Of a DNA stretch of 25,707 nucleotides, positions 7,399 through 17,301 are shown in pieces. The notes beneath the pieces were generated by a model. The model saw nothing but the letters and a program-made list of their open reading frames with translations. It was not told the DNA's origin and searched no databases. The position numbers and the translations under genes were made by a program. The stretch spans positions 4,438-30,144 of the forward strand of contig PKXI01000179.1 of NCBI GenBank assembly GCA_003133425.1, read 5' to 3'. Each line of letters begins with the position of its first letter. The stretch's first letter is position 1. Source of the DNA: Acidobacteriaceae bacterium. Lineage in GTDB: Bacteria > Acidobacteriota > Terriglobia > Terriglobales > Acidobacteriaceae.

Positions 7399-10300
7399 AT
7401 GAAATCGACATTCAATCGTCTATTCATTCTTACGGCTTTATTTGCATTGTGGACGCTCACGGCGCTGGGTCAATCTACGAGCGCGACCCTTTCTGGAATC
7501 GTTTCCGATCCTCAAGGTGAGAGCATTGCCAATGCCTCCGTCAGCATCACCCAAATCAGCACACATCAGGCGCGGCGGGTAAGCACAGACGCGAGCGGCA
7601 GCTACTCCATCCCGAATTTGGACATCGGCGCCTATTCAGTTAGCGCCTCCGCGCCGGGTTTCAAAAGCATGTTGATTCCTTCAATCACCCTTCAAGTGAA
7701 TCAAAAAGCAGAGCTGAACCTGACCCTGCAGATCGGCGCGGTCACAGATGAGGTGACGGTAACGACTACGCTGCCACTTGCGGATACGGAGAGTTCGGCG
7801 GTAGGCCAGGTGATTGAAAACCGGTCGATCGAGAGTCTGGCTCTGAACGGCCGGCAGTTCTGGCAGCTCACGTCCCTGGTCCCCGGAGCGACCTATACGC
7901 CAGGCGGCCAGCAGATTTCCAGAGGCGGAGCCGGCATTCGCTCTTCCTCGGTCGATGTGTCGATCAACGGAGCCAATTCCACCTTTACCGGCTGGCGGTT
8001 GGATGGTTCGGACATCACCGACGTGGAAGCGGGTGGAACGAACCTGCAACCGAACGTCGACGCCCTGGAGGAGTTCAAGGTGGAAACGGCCAACATGTCC
8101 GCCGAGTATGGGCATGAGCCTAGTGTGGTGGTGGCGACAACTAAGAGCGGAACGAACGCGTTTCACGGCGTCGCATTCGAGTTCCTTCGCAACGACTACT
8201 TTAATGCGCATAACTACTTCGCGACAACCACGAAAGACGGTCTCAAGCGCAATCAGCTTGGCGGAGGTTTGGGCGGCCCAATCATGCGGGACAAAGTCTT
8301 CTTCTTTGGCGACTACGAGGAGACGATTCAATCGGCGGCGAACATCTTCAACGACACTCTACCCACCAACGCAATGCGCACGGGCGACTTTAGCGCAAAT
8401 ACAAAATTGACGTTGAAAGATCCGACGACCGGGCTGCAATTCCCTGGAAATGTGATCCCCCAGAACCGCATCTCCGCTCAAGCACTTTACTTTCTGACAT
8501 TCATGCCGACACAGAGCCAGGGTGTATTTACCGCGGGGCAACTGCTGCACACCTATAAAGGAGACATACGCGTTGATGCTGCGTTGACCGGGCTTGACCA
8601 CCTAATGGGCCGCTACTCCATCCTGGACAACGAAGAATCGGATCCGAATCAATTCCCGGGTCTGAAGAACCAGGATCTGCGAGCCCGAGCCCAAGACCTG
8701 GCGTTAAACGAATCACATGTCCTCAGCACGCATTGGCTCAATGAAGCGCGCGCCGGCTACTACCGCGATTTTCTGTTCTTCAATTCCATTAATGGGGGCA
8801 CGAATTACCTAAACAACGCGGGGATTCAGGGATATAGCCAGTCGCAGATCACGCCAAGCTTTCCTTACATCACGCTCTCAGGGTATTCGGCCTTCAACGG
8901 CTCAGGTCTCAACAACCTGCCCAAAACTATCTACATTCGCACCTGGCAGTATGCTGACACGGTCAGCTATAACGCAGGCAAAAACGACCTGCAAATTGGA
9001 ACGCAGCTAACTCACCAAAAAGACGACTTCATTATCGGCCAGTCTCAGGAGGGAACGTTCGGCTTTACCACGATGTTCACGGGCGACGCCTTCGGAGACT
9101 ATCTGTTAGGGCTACCAGCATCCGCCCTTCGCTCGTATCCATTGCAGGCCTATGGACAATATGCGAATTTATGGGCGCTGTTTGCCCAGGACAATTACCG
9201 GATCTTCCCGAAGTTGATGCTTAACCTGGGCGTGCGCTGGGAATACAACCCCTTCTTCAACGCTATGAACGGACAGATGGCGGCGTATGATTTTACGGGA
9301 AAAAGCCTGACCTCCACGACCGGAAAGCTCATTGAGCCGATGCAAAACGGGAACTTACTCGTTCCAGCGGCAGAGCCGGTGGTGCCGGTAGCGTACCCGC
9401 TTTATTCGGATCGCATCGAGGGGACGGACAAGCTCGGACTTCCGCAGTCGATTCGCAAGACGGGCATGGGACAACTGGCGCCGCGCGTTGGGTTCGCCTA
9501 CCGTCCTTTCAACGGCGACCGCCTTGTGATTCACAGTGCCTACGGTCTATTCCCGATGTTCATGGATGCCAACATGATGATCAACTGGACCAAGGCCCCG
9601 CCGTTCCTGATTACTCAAACGACCAACAATGGGCTCACGGGCACAACTCCGAATTTCACTTGGGCGAACCCGTTCCTGGGGCAATCGATCGTAGCGGCCA
9701 ATAACGGAAGTACTTGTCCTGGAACGACGCTAGTGCTCAATACCTGTGTCACACCTAGCTTGTATACAGCGCCACCGACGCTGCAGCACACCTATATGCA
9801 GGAATGGACCCTCGGGATCCAGGCAATTCTGGCAAGGAATTTGTCACTCGAAGTGACCTACCTTGGGAATCACACAACCGCGCTGCAGTTGAATGGATTG
9901 CTGGCCAACCTGCCTGCGCCTGGGGCGGGGACCATCCAGACGCGGCGACCCTTCGCACAGTGGGGGCAGATCAACGTCACAAACACGAATGGAGCAGGGA
10001 ACTACCATGCGTTGCAGGCAAAGTTGGAGAAGCGCTTCTCCAATGGCGTGCAGGCGCTTGTTTCCTACAACTAAAGCAAGTGCATGGACAACGCCTTTCT
10101 TAACGTCGATCCTTCCTACACAAACCCGAGGGGAGTGTGCGATTTCGACTTGCGCCAGGTGATTACAGCAAGCGGTCTCTATCAGTTGCCCTTCGGCAAG
10201 GGCAGGATGCTTCTGAACACCGCGAGAAATCCCCTGGGCATGATTTTCGGAGGATGGGATATTGCAGCCATTGCTACCTTGCGTTCCGGATTGCCCTTTA

Positions 10301-10686
10301 CACCGTATACCTCAAGCGATCTCGCCAATACCGGCGTGGGCAACGAGGTTCCAAATCGCATCGGCAGCGGGAAACTCGCCAATCGCACCCCAGCGGCGTG
10401 GTTTAATGTGGCTGACTTTACTCTGCCGGCAAAGTACAGTTACGGCAATTCCGGTCGCAATATTCTCAGCGCCGACGGAATCATAAATATCGACAGCACT
10501 CTCAAGAGGAATTTCAACTTTACCGAGTCACGATATTTAGAGTTCCGTCTGGAAGCTTTCAACACCGCGAATCATCCAACATTCAGTGCGCCTAATACGT
10601 CCATTGGCACTTCGTCGGCTGGCAAGATTACCAGCACCCTCAACGCCAACCGCATTTTGGAGGCTGCCCTGAAGTTATACTTCTAA
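7399..10686 (+). pseudogene. Oar-type TonB-dependent receptor interrupted by an in-frame TAA
   Basis: The gene reads as one 1095-codon outer-membrane receptor for TonB-driven uptake of a large substrate, probably a glycan. It has a signal peptide (from MKSTFNRLF to ALGQ), a carboxypeptidase-regulatory-like beta domain (about residues 27-110), a plug (about 115-250, including LDGSDITD and SAEYG) and a long beta-barrel ending in the aromatic-terminated LEAALKLYF. At codon 892 (10072-10074) a TAA stands exactly where relatives carry Trp in the T-W-S-K barrel motif: the reading is SYN-stop-SKCMDN. The frame is otherwise uninterrupted to 10686. The product would be cut at 891 residues, losing about 200 barrel residues, so it is probably non-functional unless the stop is read through. 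The start at 7399 has GGAG nearby upstream. It is first in a same-strand block with two Tat-exported barrel proteins. Confidence 0.88.
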
Positions 10687-10895
10687 CGCCCGCAGGTTGC
10701 GGGGCTGTTACACGCAGTTCCGCTGCCTGTTTGTTCGAGCCGATGGACTGCGCTTTGCCAAGATATGCCAAAGCGCGAAGAAATCAGTACTCGAGGATAT
10801 CGACCAGCTGGAACAAAAGATGTCGCCCGACAAATCACTGAACCTGCGCGTGATAGCGCAGTGAGCAGGTTTGAGGCAAATAAAGAAGGAGCAAA
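10687..10895 (+). other. Spacer between receptor and first TIM-barrel gene
   Basis: This 209-bp spacer starts with a small hairpin and then shows an unrecognised open stretch that could be a leftover coding end (about 10760-10863, reading KKSVLEDIDQLEQK and on to a TGA). The frame has no ribosome binding site. The strong AAGGAG of the next gene lies at its right end. Confidence 0.35.
10689..10703 (+). terminator. Small hairpin just after the receptor stop
   Basis: CCCGCA (10689-10694) pairs with TGCGGG (10698-10703) around a 3-base loop, starting two bases after the TAA. Only two T follow shortly after, so it would be a weak or attenuating terminator at most. It may separate the receptor transcript from the genes behind it. 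Confidence 0.3.
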
Positions 10896-12161
10896 GTGAA
10901 TAACAACCATGGCTGCTTAGCCTCTTCCCGTCGCCAGTTTCTTGCGATGGCCGGTGCTGGGGCATTGTCTCTGGCTCTCCCTGGAAAGCTCGATGCAACA
11001 CCCGCAAAGCGCCGTCAATTTGAAGTCTCTGCCAGCTTATATCCCTGGGATCTGCACGATGAAGGCATCGAACACATTCTCGACAATCTCCAACAAATGT
11101 CTGCAGTGAATTCCGTCTACCTCCTCGGGATCATGCATTACGAAATCCGGCCACTGACCAGTCCCGCCTTCCCTCACAATCCTGTTCGCAAAACCTGGCA
11201 GGCAGAAGACTCACGTGCATACTGGCATCCTGATATGAAGCGCTATGGCCGCATCAAGCCCAGGCTCTCTGATTTTGACTGGCTCAACCAAACAGATTGG
11301 TTGCCGGTGTTGACCAAGGCAGCTCGTAAGCGCGGCCTTCGAACCGGCGTCGAGCTCTCTCACACGCTGGTCGACCTCGACAGGGAACAGAGCGAGTTCA
11401 GCGACTGTGTGCAACGCGACATTCATGGCGTGCCGCGAAAAATCTATGGACGCGCATATCCGCTTTGCCCCAACAATCCGGATGTCCAGCAATATGTTCT
11501 GGCACTTTTCTCCGATCTAACAGCGAACTACGATGTCGACTATCTTCAGACCTGTACACTTCCTTTCATGCCGGGCGGAGCTGAAACCGGTGGTTGCTTC
11601 TGCGATTCCTGTGTCAAGGCGGCCGCCGGACATGGCATCGATCCCGCGAGGATCAAGGCGGTATTGCTTGCGAATCCTCAAGCCTCGGCCGAGTTGAGCC
11701 AATGGCAATCGTTTCGCGAGGACTCAATGGCTCGTTATTACAAGATCATGCACGACAGAATCCATGCCATTCGCCCGCATGCCGACCTTCGCTTCAACGA
11801 CTGCTTCGCTAACGCAACGAAATGGGGATTAGGACTGGCAAAACTTGCGCCTCATCTGGATTCAGTTCGCGTATGTGACTATACGGAACAAAAGGGCAAT
11901 CCTGCGCTGATGCCGCAAAAGCGGGAATGGTTAACGTCGGAGCGGCAGGCTCTTGGCCCCGATTTTCCTGTTCTCTCTGCGGTCGCCGTCCGTCCAAAAG
12001 CAACGCCCGAGTTGATTGAGGAAGGGGTAAAGATAGCGGCGGAGTGTGGCATGGTTGGCATCACACTGGGTCACTATGACGGCTCAGAGTTTCCAATGCT
12101 GCGCGCAATTCGGTCCGGGCTGGAAGCTGCGAAAATCAAGGTTCCAGCTCGGCTTACCTGA
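10896..12161 (+). CDS. Tat-exported TIM-barrel protein, glycoside-hydrolase-like (first of a pair)
   Basis: This 421-residue protein has a Tat signal (SSRRQFLAMAG, then a hydrophobic stretch), so it should be exported folded. The rest reads as a TIM barrel of the loosely defined hypothetical glycosyl hydrolases. It has a first strand and helix with DEGIEHILDNL, a mid-region with YDVDYLQTC, and a cysteine cluster CFCDSC at about residues 232-237 followed by AAAGHGID. That cluster occurs in several putative sugar-cleaving barrel families and may bind a metal. Catalytic residues cannot be assigned by eye. The start is GTG at 10896, chosen for the close AAGGAG upstream. The next gene encodes a related protein, which suggests a duplication followed by divergence. 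A sugar isomerase-like or esterase-like role cannot be excluded. Confidence 0.8.
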   Translation: MNNNHGCLASSRRQFLAMAGAGALSLALPGKLDATPAKRRQFEVSASLYPWDLHDEGIEHILDNLQQMSAVNSVYLLGIMHYEIRPLTSPAFPHNPVRKTWQAEDSRAYWHPDMKRYGRIKPRLSDFDWLNQTDWLPVLTKAARKRGLRTGVELSHTLVDLDREQSEFSDCVQRDIHGVPRKIYGRAYPLCPNNPDVQQYVLALFSDLTANYDVDYLQTCTLPFMPGGAETGGCFCDSCVKAAAGHGIDPARIKAVLLANPQASAELSQWQSFREDSMARYYKIMHDRIHAIRPHADLRFNDCFANATKWGLGLAKLAPHLDSVRVCDYTEQKGNPALMPQKREWLTSERQALGPDFPVLSAVAVRPKATPELIEEGVKIAAECGMVGITLGHYDGSEFPMLRAIRSGLEAAKIKVPARLT

Positions 12162-12252
12162 AGTGGGCACGCCGAGTGAACCATGAGGCGCCACCCCGAT
12201 GAGCCCCATTAACTATTTGCTTCGCACTGAACCGAAAAAGGGAAAAAGATCA

Positions 12253-13761
12253 ATGACCGAAAAGAACGAAATTGCCACACGCAGGGATTTCATACAAGCA
12301 GGAATCGGTGTCGCAGCTGCAGTTGCCGCTCCGAATTGGGCGAGCGCGGCAATCTCTGCCCCACTTGCGAGCGCACGGGCGCCATCCCAAAAGATGATTG
12401 GAATTCAAATCAGCGCCATATCGTTCGTGGATGAGGGCGTGAACAAGGTATTGGATATTCTTCAGGAGCAGGGCCAGGTGAACGCTCTGTTTCTGTCCAC
12501 CTTTACTTATGACGGGGGTACCGGCGGACGGCAAGTCAAAAGCAGGCCGCTTCCAGACCATGGGAAACAGGAATACGACAAATTCCACGGCGGCAACTTT
12601 GCCACGCCGCATGCGCAGTTCTATACCGACACTGTCTTCAAGGATACAAAAGCTCCGGACCATGGCAATCTTGACATACTCGAAGCGGTGTTGCCCGAAA
12701 CGAAGAAGCGCGGAATCAAGGTATACGCATGGAATTACAATATCTTTCGCACCGATACTCCTCACGTCGAAGAGTTGGAAGAAGTAGATTATGAGGGGAA
12801 CAGGCGCGCCACTTGTTGCGCATACAACCCCAACTACAGAAACTTCGTGCTGGGCCTGACACGCGATCATTGCACCTCGTACGACATCGACGGAGTTATG
12901 TGGGGGGCAGAACAGCAGGGTCCGCTCAACAACCTGATTGGCGCCAACACTTGGCCCAGTCCCGCTACCTGCTTCTGTCAGTTTCATCGCCAAGCCGCAA
13001 AAGACCGCGGAATCGATGTCGATCGCGCAATCGCGGGTTACAAGAGGCTCGGGCAATTCATCGCACAGTCTCAGGCTGGCCATCGTCCTACCGATGGTTA
13101 TTTTGTTCAGTTCTGGCGGATCATGGTGGATTATCCGGAGATCCTTGCGTGGGAAAAACTCTGGAATGACGGCAAGAACTCGACATATAAGGGTATCTAC
13201 GATACGGCGAAGTCGGTCCGGCCCGAACTGCAGGTGGGTTTTCATATATGGCATACAAATTCTTTCAGCCCCTTTTTCCGTGCCGAACAGGATTTTGAAC
13301 GCTATTCGCACTATGCGGATTTCATCAAACCGGTTCTTTACAACAATTGCGCCGGTCCGCGCTATGCCACTTTTATCGACCACGTGCAGAAAACGATTTT
13401 TCAGGACGCTTCGAAGGAACAGGTCTTCAGTCTTCACAATGAGTTCCTCAACTACGGCGACCTGTCGCTAGCAAGCATCTCCACGAGCGGATTATCGGCG
13501 GATTATGTTCTGCGTGAAACCAAGCGCTCGCTTGAAGGCGTTAAGGGTCAATGCAAGATCTATCCGGGAATTGACATAGACATTCCAACCAACAAAGGGG
13601 AGAAGGAAACCTCTCCTGAGGACGTCCACGCCGCGACATTGGCCGCTCTCAAAGCGGGAGCTGAAGGTGTGGTCTTTTCGAGAAAGTACTCTGAGATGAG
13701 GCTCGCCAATCTCTCCGGCGGCGGCGCCGCTGTGAGGGAATTCAATCTGCAAAAAGGCTAG
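12253..13761 (+). CDS. Tat-exported TIM-barrel protein, glycoside-hydrolase-like (second of a pair)
   Basis: This 502-residue protein has a Tat signal (TRRDFIQAGIG, then an Ala-rich stretch) and a TIM-barrel body related to its upstream neighbour. Both share DEGV/DEGI plus a VLDILQ/HILDNL helix near the start, a segment equivalent to YDIDGVMWGAEQQ, and a cysteine element (TCFCQFH in this copy) followed by AAKDRGID. The extra length is a larger loop after the first strand (KQEYDKFHGGNF region). It is probably a carbohydrate-active enzyme acting in the periplasm on the substrate of the adjacent receptor; this is inferred from context. I chose ATG 12253 because it gives a normal Tat n-region. 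ATG 12199 in the same frame would add 18 residues. The gap to the gene before is 91 bp with no terminator, so the two are probably co-transcribed. Confidence 0.8.
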   Translation: MTEKNEIATRRDFIQAGIGVAAAVAAPNWASAAISAPLASARAPSQKMIGIQISAISFVDEGVNKVLDILQEQGQVNALFLSTFTYDGGTGGRQVKSRPLPDHGKQEYDKFHGGNFATPHAQFYTDTVFKDTKAPDHGNLDILEAVLPETKKRGIKVYAWNYNIFRTDTPHVEELEEVDYEGNRRATCCAYNPNYRNFVLGLTRDHCTSYDIDGVMWGAEQQGPLNNLIGANTWPSPATCFCQFHRQAAKDRGIDVDRAIAGYKRLGQFIAQSQAGHRPTDGYFVQFWRIMVDYPEILAWEKLWNDGKNSTYKGIYDTAKSVRPELQVGFHIWHTNSFSPFFRAEQDFERYSHYADFIKPVLYNNCAGPRYATFIDHVQKTIFQDASKEQVFSLHNEFLNYGDLSLASISTSGLSADYVLRETKRSLEGVKGQCKIYPGIDIDIPTNKGEKETSPEDVHAATLAALKAGAEGVVFSRKYSEMRLANLSGGGAAVREFNLQKG

Positions 13762-13821
13762 ACGGGTACGAGCTGAATTAAGCATGCTGTCTGTTGTCCG
13801 AGGGTTGTGCTTAAGTGTTTG

Positions 13822-13873
13822 CGTCCAGAGTCTGGGCTTCCATCTGTGTGCCAAAATCCACACCTTTTGACAC
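13822..13873 (-). repeat. 52-bp repeat, right copy of an inverted pair
   Basis: The reverse complement of this stretch matches 6842-6893 at 50 of 52 positions. In this copy the outer part can fold: GTGTCAAAA faces TTTTGGCAC, a stem the left copy has partly lost through its two changes. It lies between the convergent ends of the second barrel gene and the second TonB receptor. It could be an end of a mobile cassette or a REP-like intergenic element. Confidence 0.9.
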
Positions 13874-13907
13874 ACAGGAGAAGCCGGGAACATCTGGCGC
13901 GATAATT

Positions 13908-13950
13908 GACGACTCAGGTTCTGCACAGATCCACCTGAACGATAATCGTC
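13908..13950. terminator. Inverted repeat between convergent genes, possible bidirectional terminator
   Basis: GACGAC (13908-13913) and TCAGGT (13914-13919) face ACCTGA (13933-13938) and TCGTC (13946-13950), forming a nested stem with an internal bulge on the right arm and a 13-base loop. It lies between the stop codons of two convergent genes, the usual place for a shared terminator. No T-tract is present on either side. Confidence 0.3.
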
Positions 13951-13986
13951 GGCGCCGAAGAGAGCAGTAGTTTCCCGGTCCTGAGA

Positions 13987-16900
13987 CTAAAAGGTGAGCT
14001 TAAGTGCCGCCTGTAGGACGCGAGGGTTAATCGGTCCTGCTTTATTAATCTTGCCGAAGTTCGGGTCTCCAAATTCCGCGACAGGTTGGGCGAAGCTTGG
14101 ATGATTGAGTGCATTAAACGCTTCGAACCTGAATTCAATGTTTCTGTTCTCGTGATAAGCGAAGTCCTTCAATAGAGCCAGGTCAACATCCTGAAGCGGA
14201 GGCTGCTGAATGTTGTACTTCGGAACATTGCCGGGCGTCCCGAATGCATTCTCTTGGAACGCTTTCGGGTTCATGTACTGGTTGAGCCAATTTGACCTTC
14301 CTCCCTTGCGGATATTTAACGGGACGCCGGGCACAATATCGGCACGGTCCTGGAACTGATCGAGGCCGGAATTGTTGTTCCCGCCACCGCCGTTTACTGT
14401 AAAGGATGGCCCTGATGATGCCGTGTAGATTCCGCTCAGTTTCCATCCACCAATGGCATTCCGGACCATGGCTCTTTGGGTTTTGAATTCGGGAGCACCG
14501 TAGATGAAGTTTGATACCCAGATAAACGGGAAATTCAAGGCCGATAGCCCATGATCGTGAGAGGGGTTCGTCGGATCGCTGACGCCGAACCCGAAGCTCG
14601 GGTCGCCGGAGAAACTCAAATCGAAGGTCTTTGACCAAGTAAAACTGGACTGGGCTTGGAGACGGTGTGAGAGTTGCTTCTCGAAGCCGACTTGCAGCGA
14701 GTGGTAGTTGGCTGTTCCTCCATCCTGCACCTGAAGGATAACTCCGAAATCGGGGTCGACGCGGCGTTTATTATTGAATTGTCCAGGATTCTTGTCGACC
14801 GCCATTGCTTGGTGGTACGACTCGCTGCCCACATAAGCTACATGAATTGCGACGCTCTGCAAGAACTGTTGCTCGATCGATAAATTCCAACTCTCTGTCA
14901 TTCCCAACTTGAATCCTGATGCAAAGACCGCGGGCAAGTTGGTCGGGGTGGGGAATGCAGAGTTGGTCGCAGGCGTTGAACCGGCAGCGAGAAAGGGCGG
15001 GAAAGGGTTCTTTCCGCCAGTTGCAGTATTGAGACTCCACGGATCGTCGAATGGATCCGGAATGGCCGATGGAGATGGAACGCTGTAGCTTTGACTGAAC
15101 GGACTGGCATCCCAAACACGGTTGTAGAATGCGTCCTCCAAAGGCGTGCTGAAGATGCCGTATCCCGCTCGTACCGAGATTTTCGGCGTGGCGGCCCAGG
15201 CGATTCCAATCCTTGGTTCAAAGTACCCATAGGTGGTCTTGATCAGACCGCTCGGGACTCCTTGCTCTCCCGCGAAGAGCAAGCCTTTGGGGGCGTTCGG
15301 AAACCGTGTGCTCTGCGCTCCGGGAACAAACGCCGCTCCGCGGTTTCCGGCAATCGCCGGAGAAAGGTTCGGATCCCAGCGCAGGCCCGCGCTTATGGTG
15401 AAACTCGGAAGTAGTCTGAATTGATCCTGAAGGTAAATCCCCAGCATCCAGCCGCTGGTGGTGCCAGCCTCGTCTGTTCCTTGTTGCGAGATGCCTGTCG
15501 AAAAACCCATGAGAAAGTCCGACTGAATGTAACCTGTATACGACCCATCAAATGAAACGGCAGGATTGACCGCGCCACTATTGAACTCGTAGTAGTGCCG
15601 ATACATGGTATCCGCTCCAGCAGCGACGGTATGCTTCCCGATGCTCCTGGTCAAAATGTCGTTCAGCGTCCAGTCGCGACGGTCCGTTCTATAAGGCTGA
15701 CCGGAGAAGACGCCGAATCCATCGCCATTATCGTAGATATTGCTGCTGGTGACCCCGAGATTGATATAACACTGGCCAGGCGGATCACTGACATTGATAA
15801 ACTGCGAGAGACAGACTGGGTTACCGCTCTGATCGCGAACCGACGTTCCAGAGTCAAGGTCATAACTGATATACGCCGCAGTAATGCTATTCAAGAACAC
15901 GGGTGAGATGGTCCACACGTGATTGAAAGCAGCGTTAATGTAGAGCCCGTGCTGGCCTAGGACACCAGAAAGTAAATCGTTCGCAACGAAAGCTCCCGGT
16001 TGGTCGAGTGCATCGGCAAACAAACGCAGGAACATCCGCTGACTATTATTTGGAACAAAGTCCACGCGGCCAGTACCCTCGTTGTAGTTTGTCTGCTGTG
16101 CGGGTTGAGGGATCGAGACCTGTCCTGATACTGGATCACTATTGGGGATAAGTTTGTCCAAAGCCACCGCACCCTTACTAAAGAGGGCAGGACTCATCTG
16201 GTTCGGCTTGCCATTGATCGTTTGAAATGGATATTGTGTTCCCGAGGGGCCATGCAGAGGAATTGACGTGCCGTCGGCGTACTTCACGCCGCTGAAGTCA
16301 CCTTGTAACATGTCCGCAGTCGGGGTGTTCATTGCTATCGGAGGCGAATAATTGTTGCGCGTCTCCTGATAATTCCCAAAGATGAAGAGTTTGTCCTTGA
16401 GGATTGGCCCACCCGCGAATCCGCCGAATTGATTGCGCCTGAGGCTATCTGACTCGCCCGAGAAGAAATAGAGTTTCGCATCGGCATCATAGTTTCGAAC
16501 GAATTCGAATATGCCCCCGTGAAAGTCATTTGAGCCGCTCTTGGTCGTGATATTGACAACAGCGCCAGGAGCAAATCCGTACCGGGCGTCGAGATTCCCG
16601 GTGATGACGCGGAACTCCTGGGTTGTGTCGGCATTGGGAAATGGCGCGGCCAACAGCGTCGTCGTGTCCATGTTCGGCACGCCGTCCAGCAGATACCAGG
16701 TGCTACCCTGGCGTCCACCACCAGCTGAGGCGCCGCTCTCCGTGGAGAACGATTGGTTAGACTGCGGAAATGTGATTGGAAATACCGCTTGTGAAATCGT
16801 CTCTTCTGACACACCGGCGGAAAGATACACAAGACCGGATGGGTCATGGCCATTGAGAGGAAGATCCTTGATCGCATTCTTGTCGACCAGGTCACTGATC

Positions 16901-17301
16901 TCCGCCGTCGCCGAATCGGCCAGCTTCACTCCGCTGCCGATTGCCCCGTCTTGGGCGTTGCCGGCCTTGAGCATGATATCCATTGTCACCGACTGGCCTA
17001 CAGTCAGAATGACACTCTTGACGTTGTATTGAGGGAAGCCGGCAATCGAGGTCATCAGCGTGTACTGCCCTGGCGGCAATGCGCTGAAGCTGTACTCGCC
17101 GCTTCGTAGGCTGCGTACTGTCTGGGTAAGGTTCGTTCCGATATTCTTCACTGAAATGCCAACCCCTTGCAGCCGCCTTCCGGACGAGTCGAACACGTAT
17201 CCGGACAGCCTCGCGCTCGTGATCTGCGTGGTTGCCATCGGTGCCACGAAAATGAGCAGGAGCATGAACCATTGGGGAGATATGCCCTCGAACCGCTTCA
17301 T
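13987..17301 (-). CDS. Oar-type TonB-dependent outer-membrane receptor
   Basis: This intact receptor of 1104 residues is the same class as the broken gene at 7399. A signal sequence (WFMLLLIFVAPMATTQ) is followed by a carboxypeptidase-regulatory-like domain (about residues 28-115, with LSGYVFDSSGRRLQGVGISV), a plug with VNITTKSGSNDFHG, and a barrel that keeps the T-W-S-K motif (FTWSKTFD) and ends in ALKLTF. The substrate is unknown. I place the start at 17301 because the ATG is preceded by a perfect AAGGAGG (17308-17314) six bases away and is followed by the signal peptide. The frame is open back to 17508, but that part is a decayed copy of another gene's 5' end. The gene is transcribed in the same direction as the TPR-CHAT gene, about 440 bp behind it. 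Confidence 0.9.
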   Translation of the reverse strand: MKRFEGISPQWFMLLLIFVAPMATTQITSARLSGYVFDSSGRRLQGVGISVKNIGTNLTQTVRSLRSGEYSFSALPPGQYTLMTSIAGFPQYNVKSVILTVGQSVTMDIMLKAGNAQDGAIGSGVKLADSATAEISDLVDKNAIKDLPLNGHDPSGLVYLSAGVSEETISQAVFPITFPQSNQSFSTESGASAGGGRQGSTWYLLDGVPNMDTTTLLAAPFPNADTTQEFRVITGNLDARYGFAPGAVVNITTKSGSNDFHGGIFEFVRNYDADAKLYFFSGESDSLRRNQFGGFAGGPILKDKLFIFGNYQETRNNYSPPIAMNTPTADMLQGDFSGVKYADGTSIPLHGPSGTQYPFQTINGKPNQMSPALFSKGAVALDKLIPNSDPVSGQVSIPQPAQQTNYNEGTGRVDFVPNNSQRMFLRLFADALDQPGAFVANDLLSGVLGQHGLYINAAFNHVWTISPVFLNSITAAYISYDLDSGTSVRDQSGNPVCLSQFINVSDPPGQCYINLGVTSSNIYDNGDGFGVFSGQPYRTDRRDWTLNDILTRSIGKHTVAAGADTMYRHYYEFNSGAVNPAVSFDGSYTGYIQSDFLMGFSTGISQQGTDEAGTTSGWMLGIYLQDQFRLLPSFTISAGLRWDPNLSPAIAGNRGAAFVPGAQSTRFPNAPKGLLFAGEQGVPSGLIKTTYGYFEPRIGIAWAATPKISVRAGYGIFSTPLEDAFYNRVWDASPFSQSYSVPSPSAIPDPFDDPWSLNTATGGKNPFPPFLAAGSTPATNSAFPTPTNLPAVFASGFKLGMTESWNLSIEQQFLQSVAIHVAYVGSESYHQAMAVDKNPGQFNNKRRVDPDFGVILQVQDGGTANYHSLQVGFEKQLSHRLQAQSSFTWSKTFDLSFSGDPSFGFGVSDPTNPSHDHGLSALNFPFIWVSNFIYGAPEFKTQRAMVRNAIGGWKLSGIYTASSGPSFTVNGGGGNNNSGLDQFQDRADIVPGVPLNIRKGGRSNWLNQYMNPKAFQENAFGTPGNVPKYNIQQPPLQDVDLALLKDFAYHENRNIEFRFEAFNALNHPSFAQPVAEFGDPNFGKINKAGPINPRVLQAALKLTF

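Noticed and set aside
12250..13437. A 395-codon open frame on the minus strand across the second TIM-barrel gene
   Set aside because: It is antisense to a Tat-signal protein with a clear paralogue next door, and its own translation shows no recognisable features.
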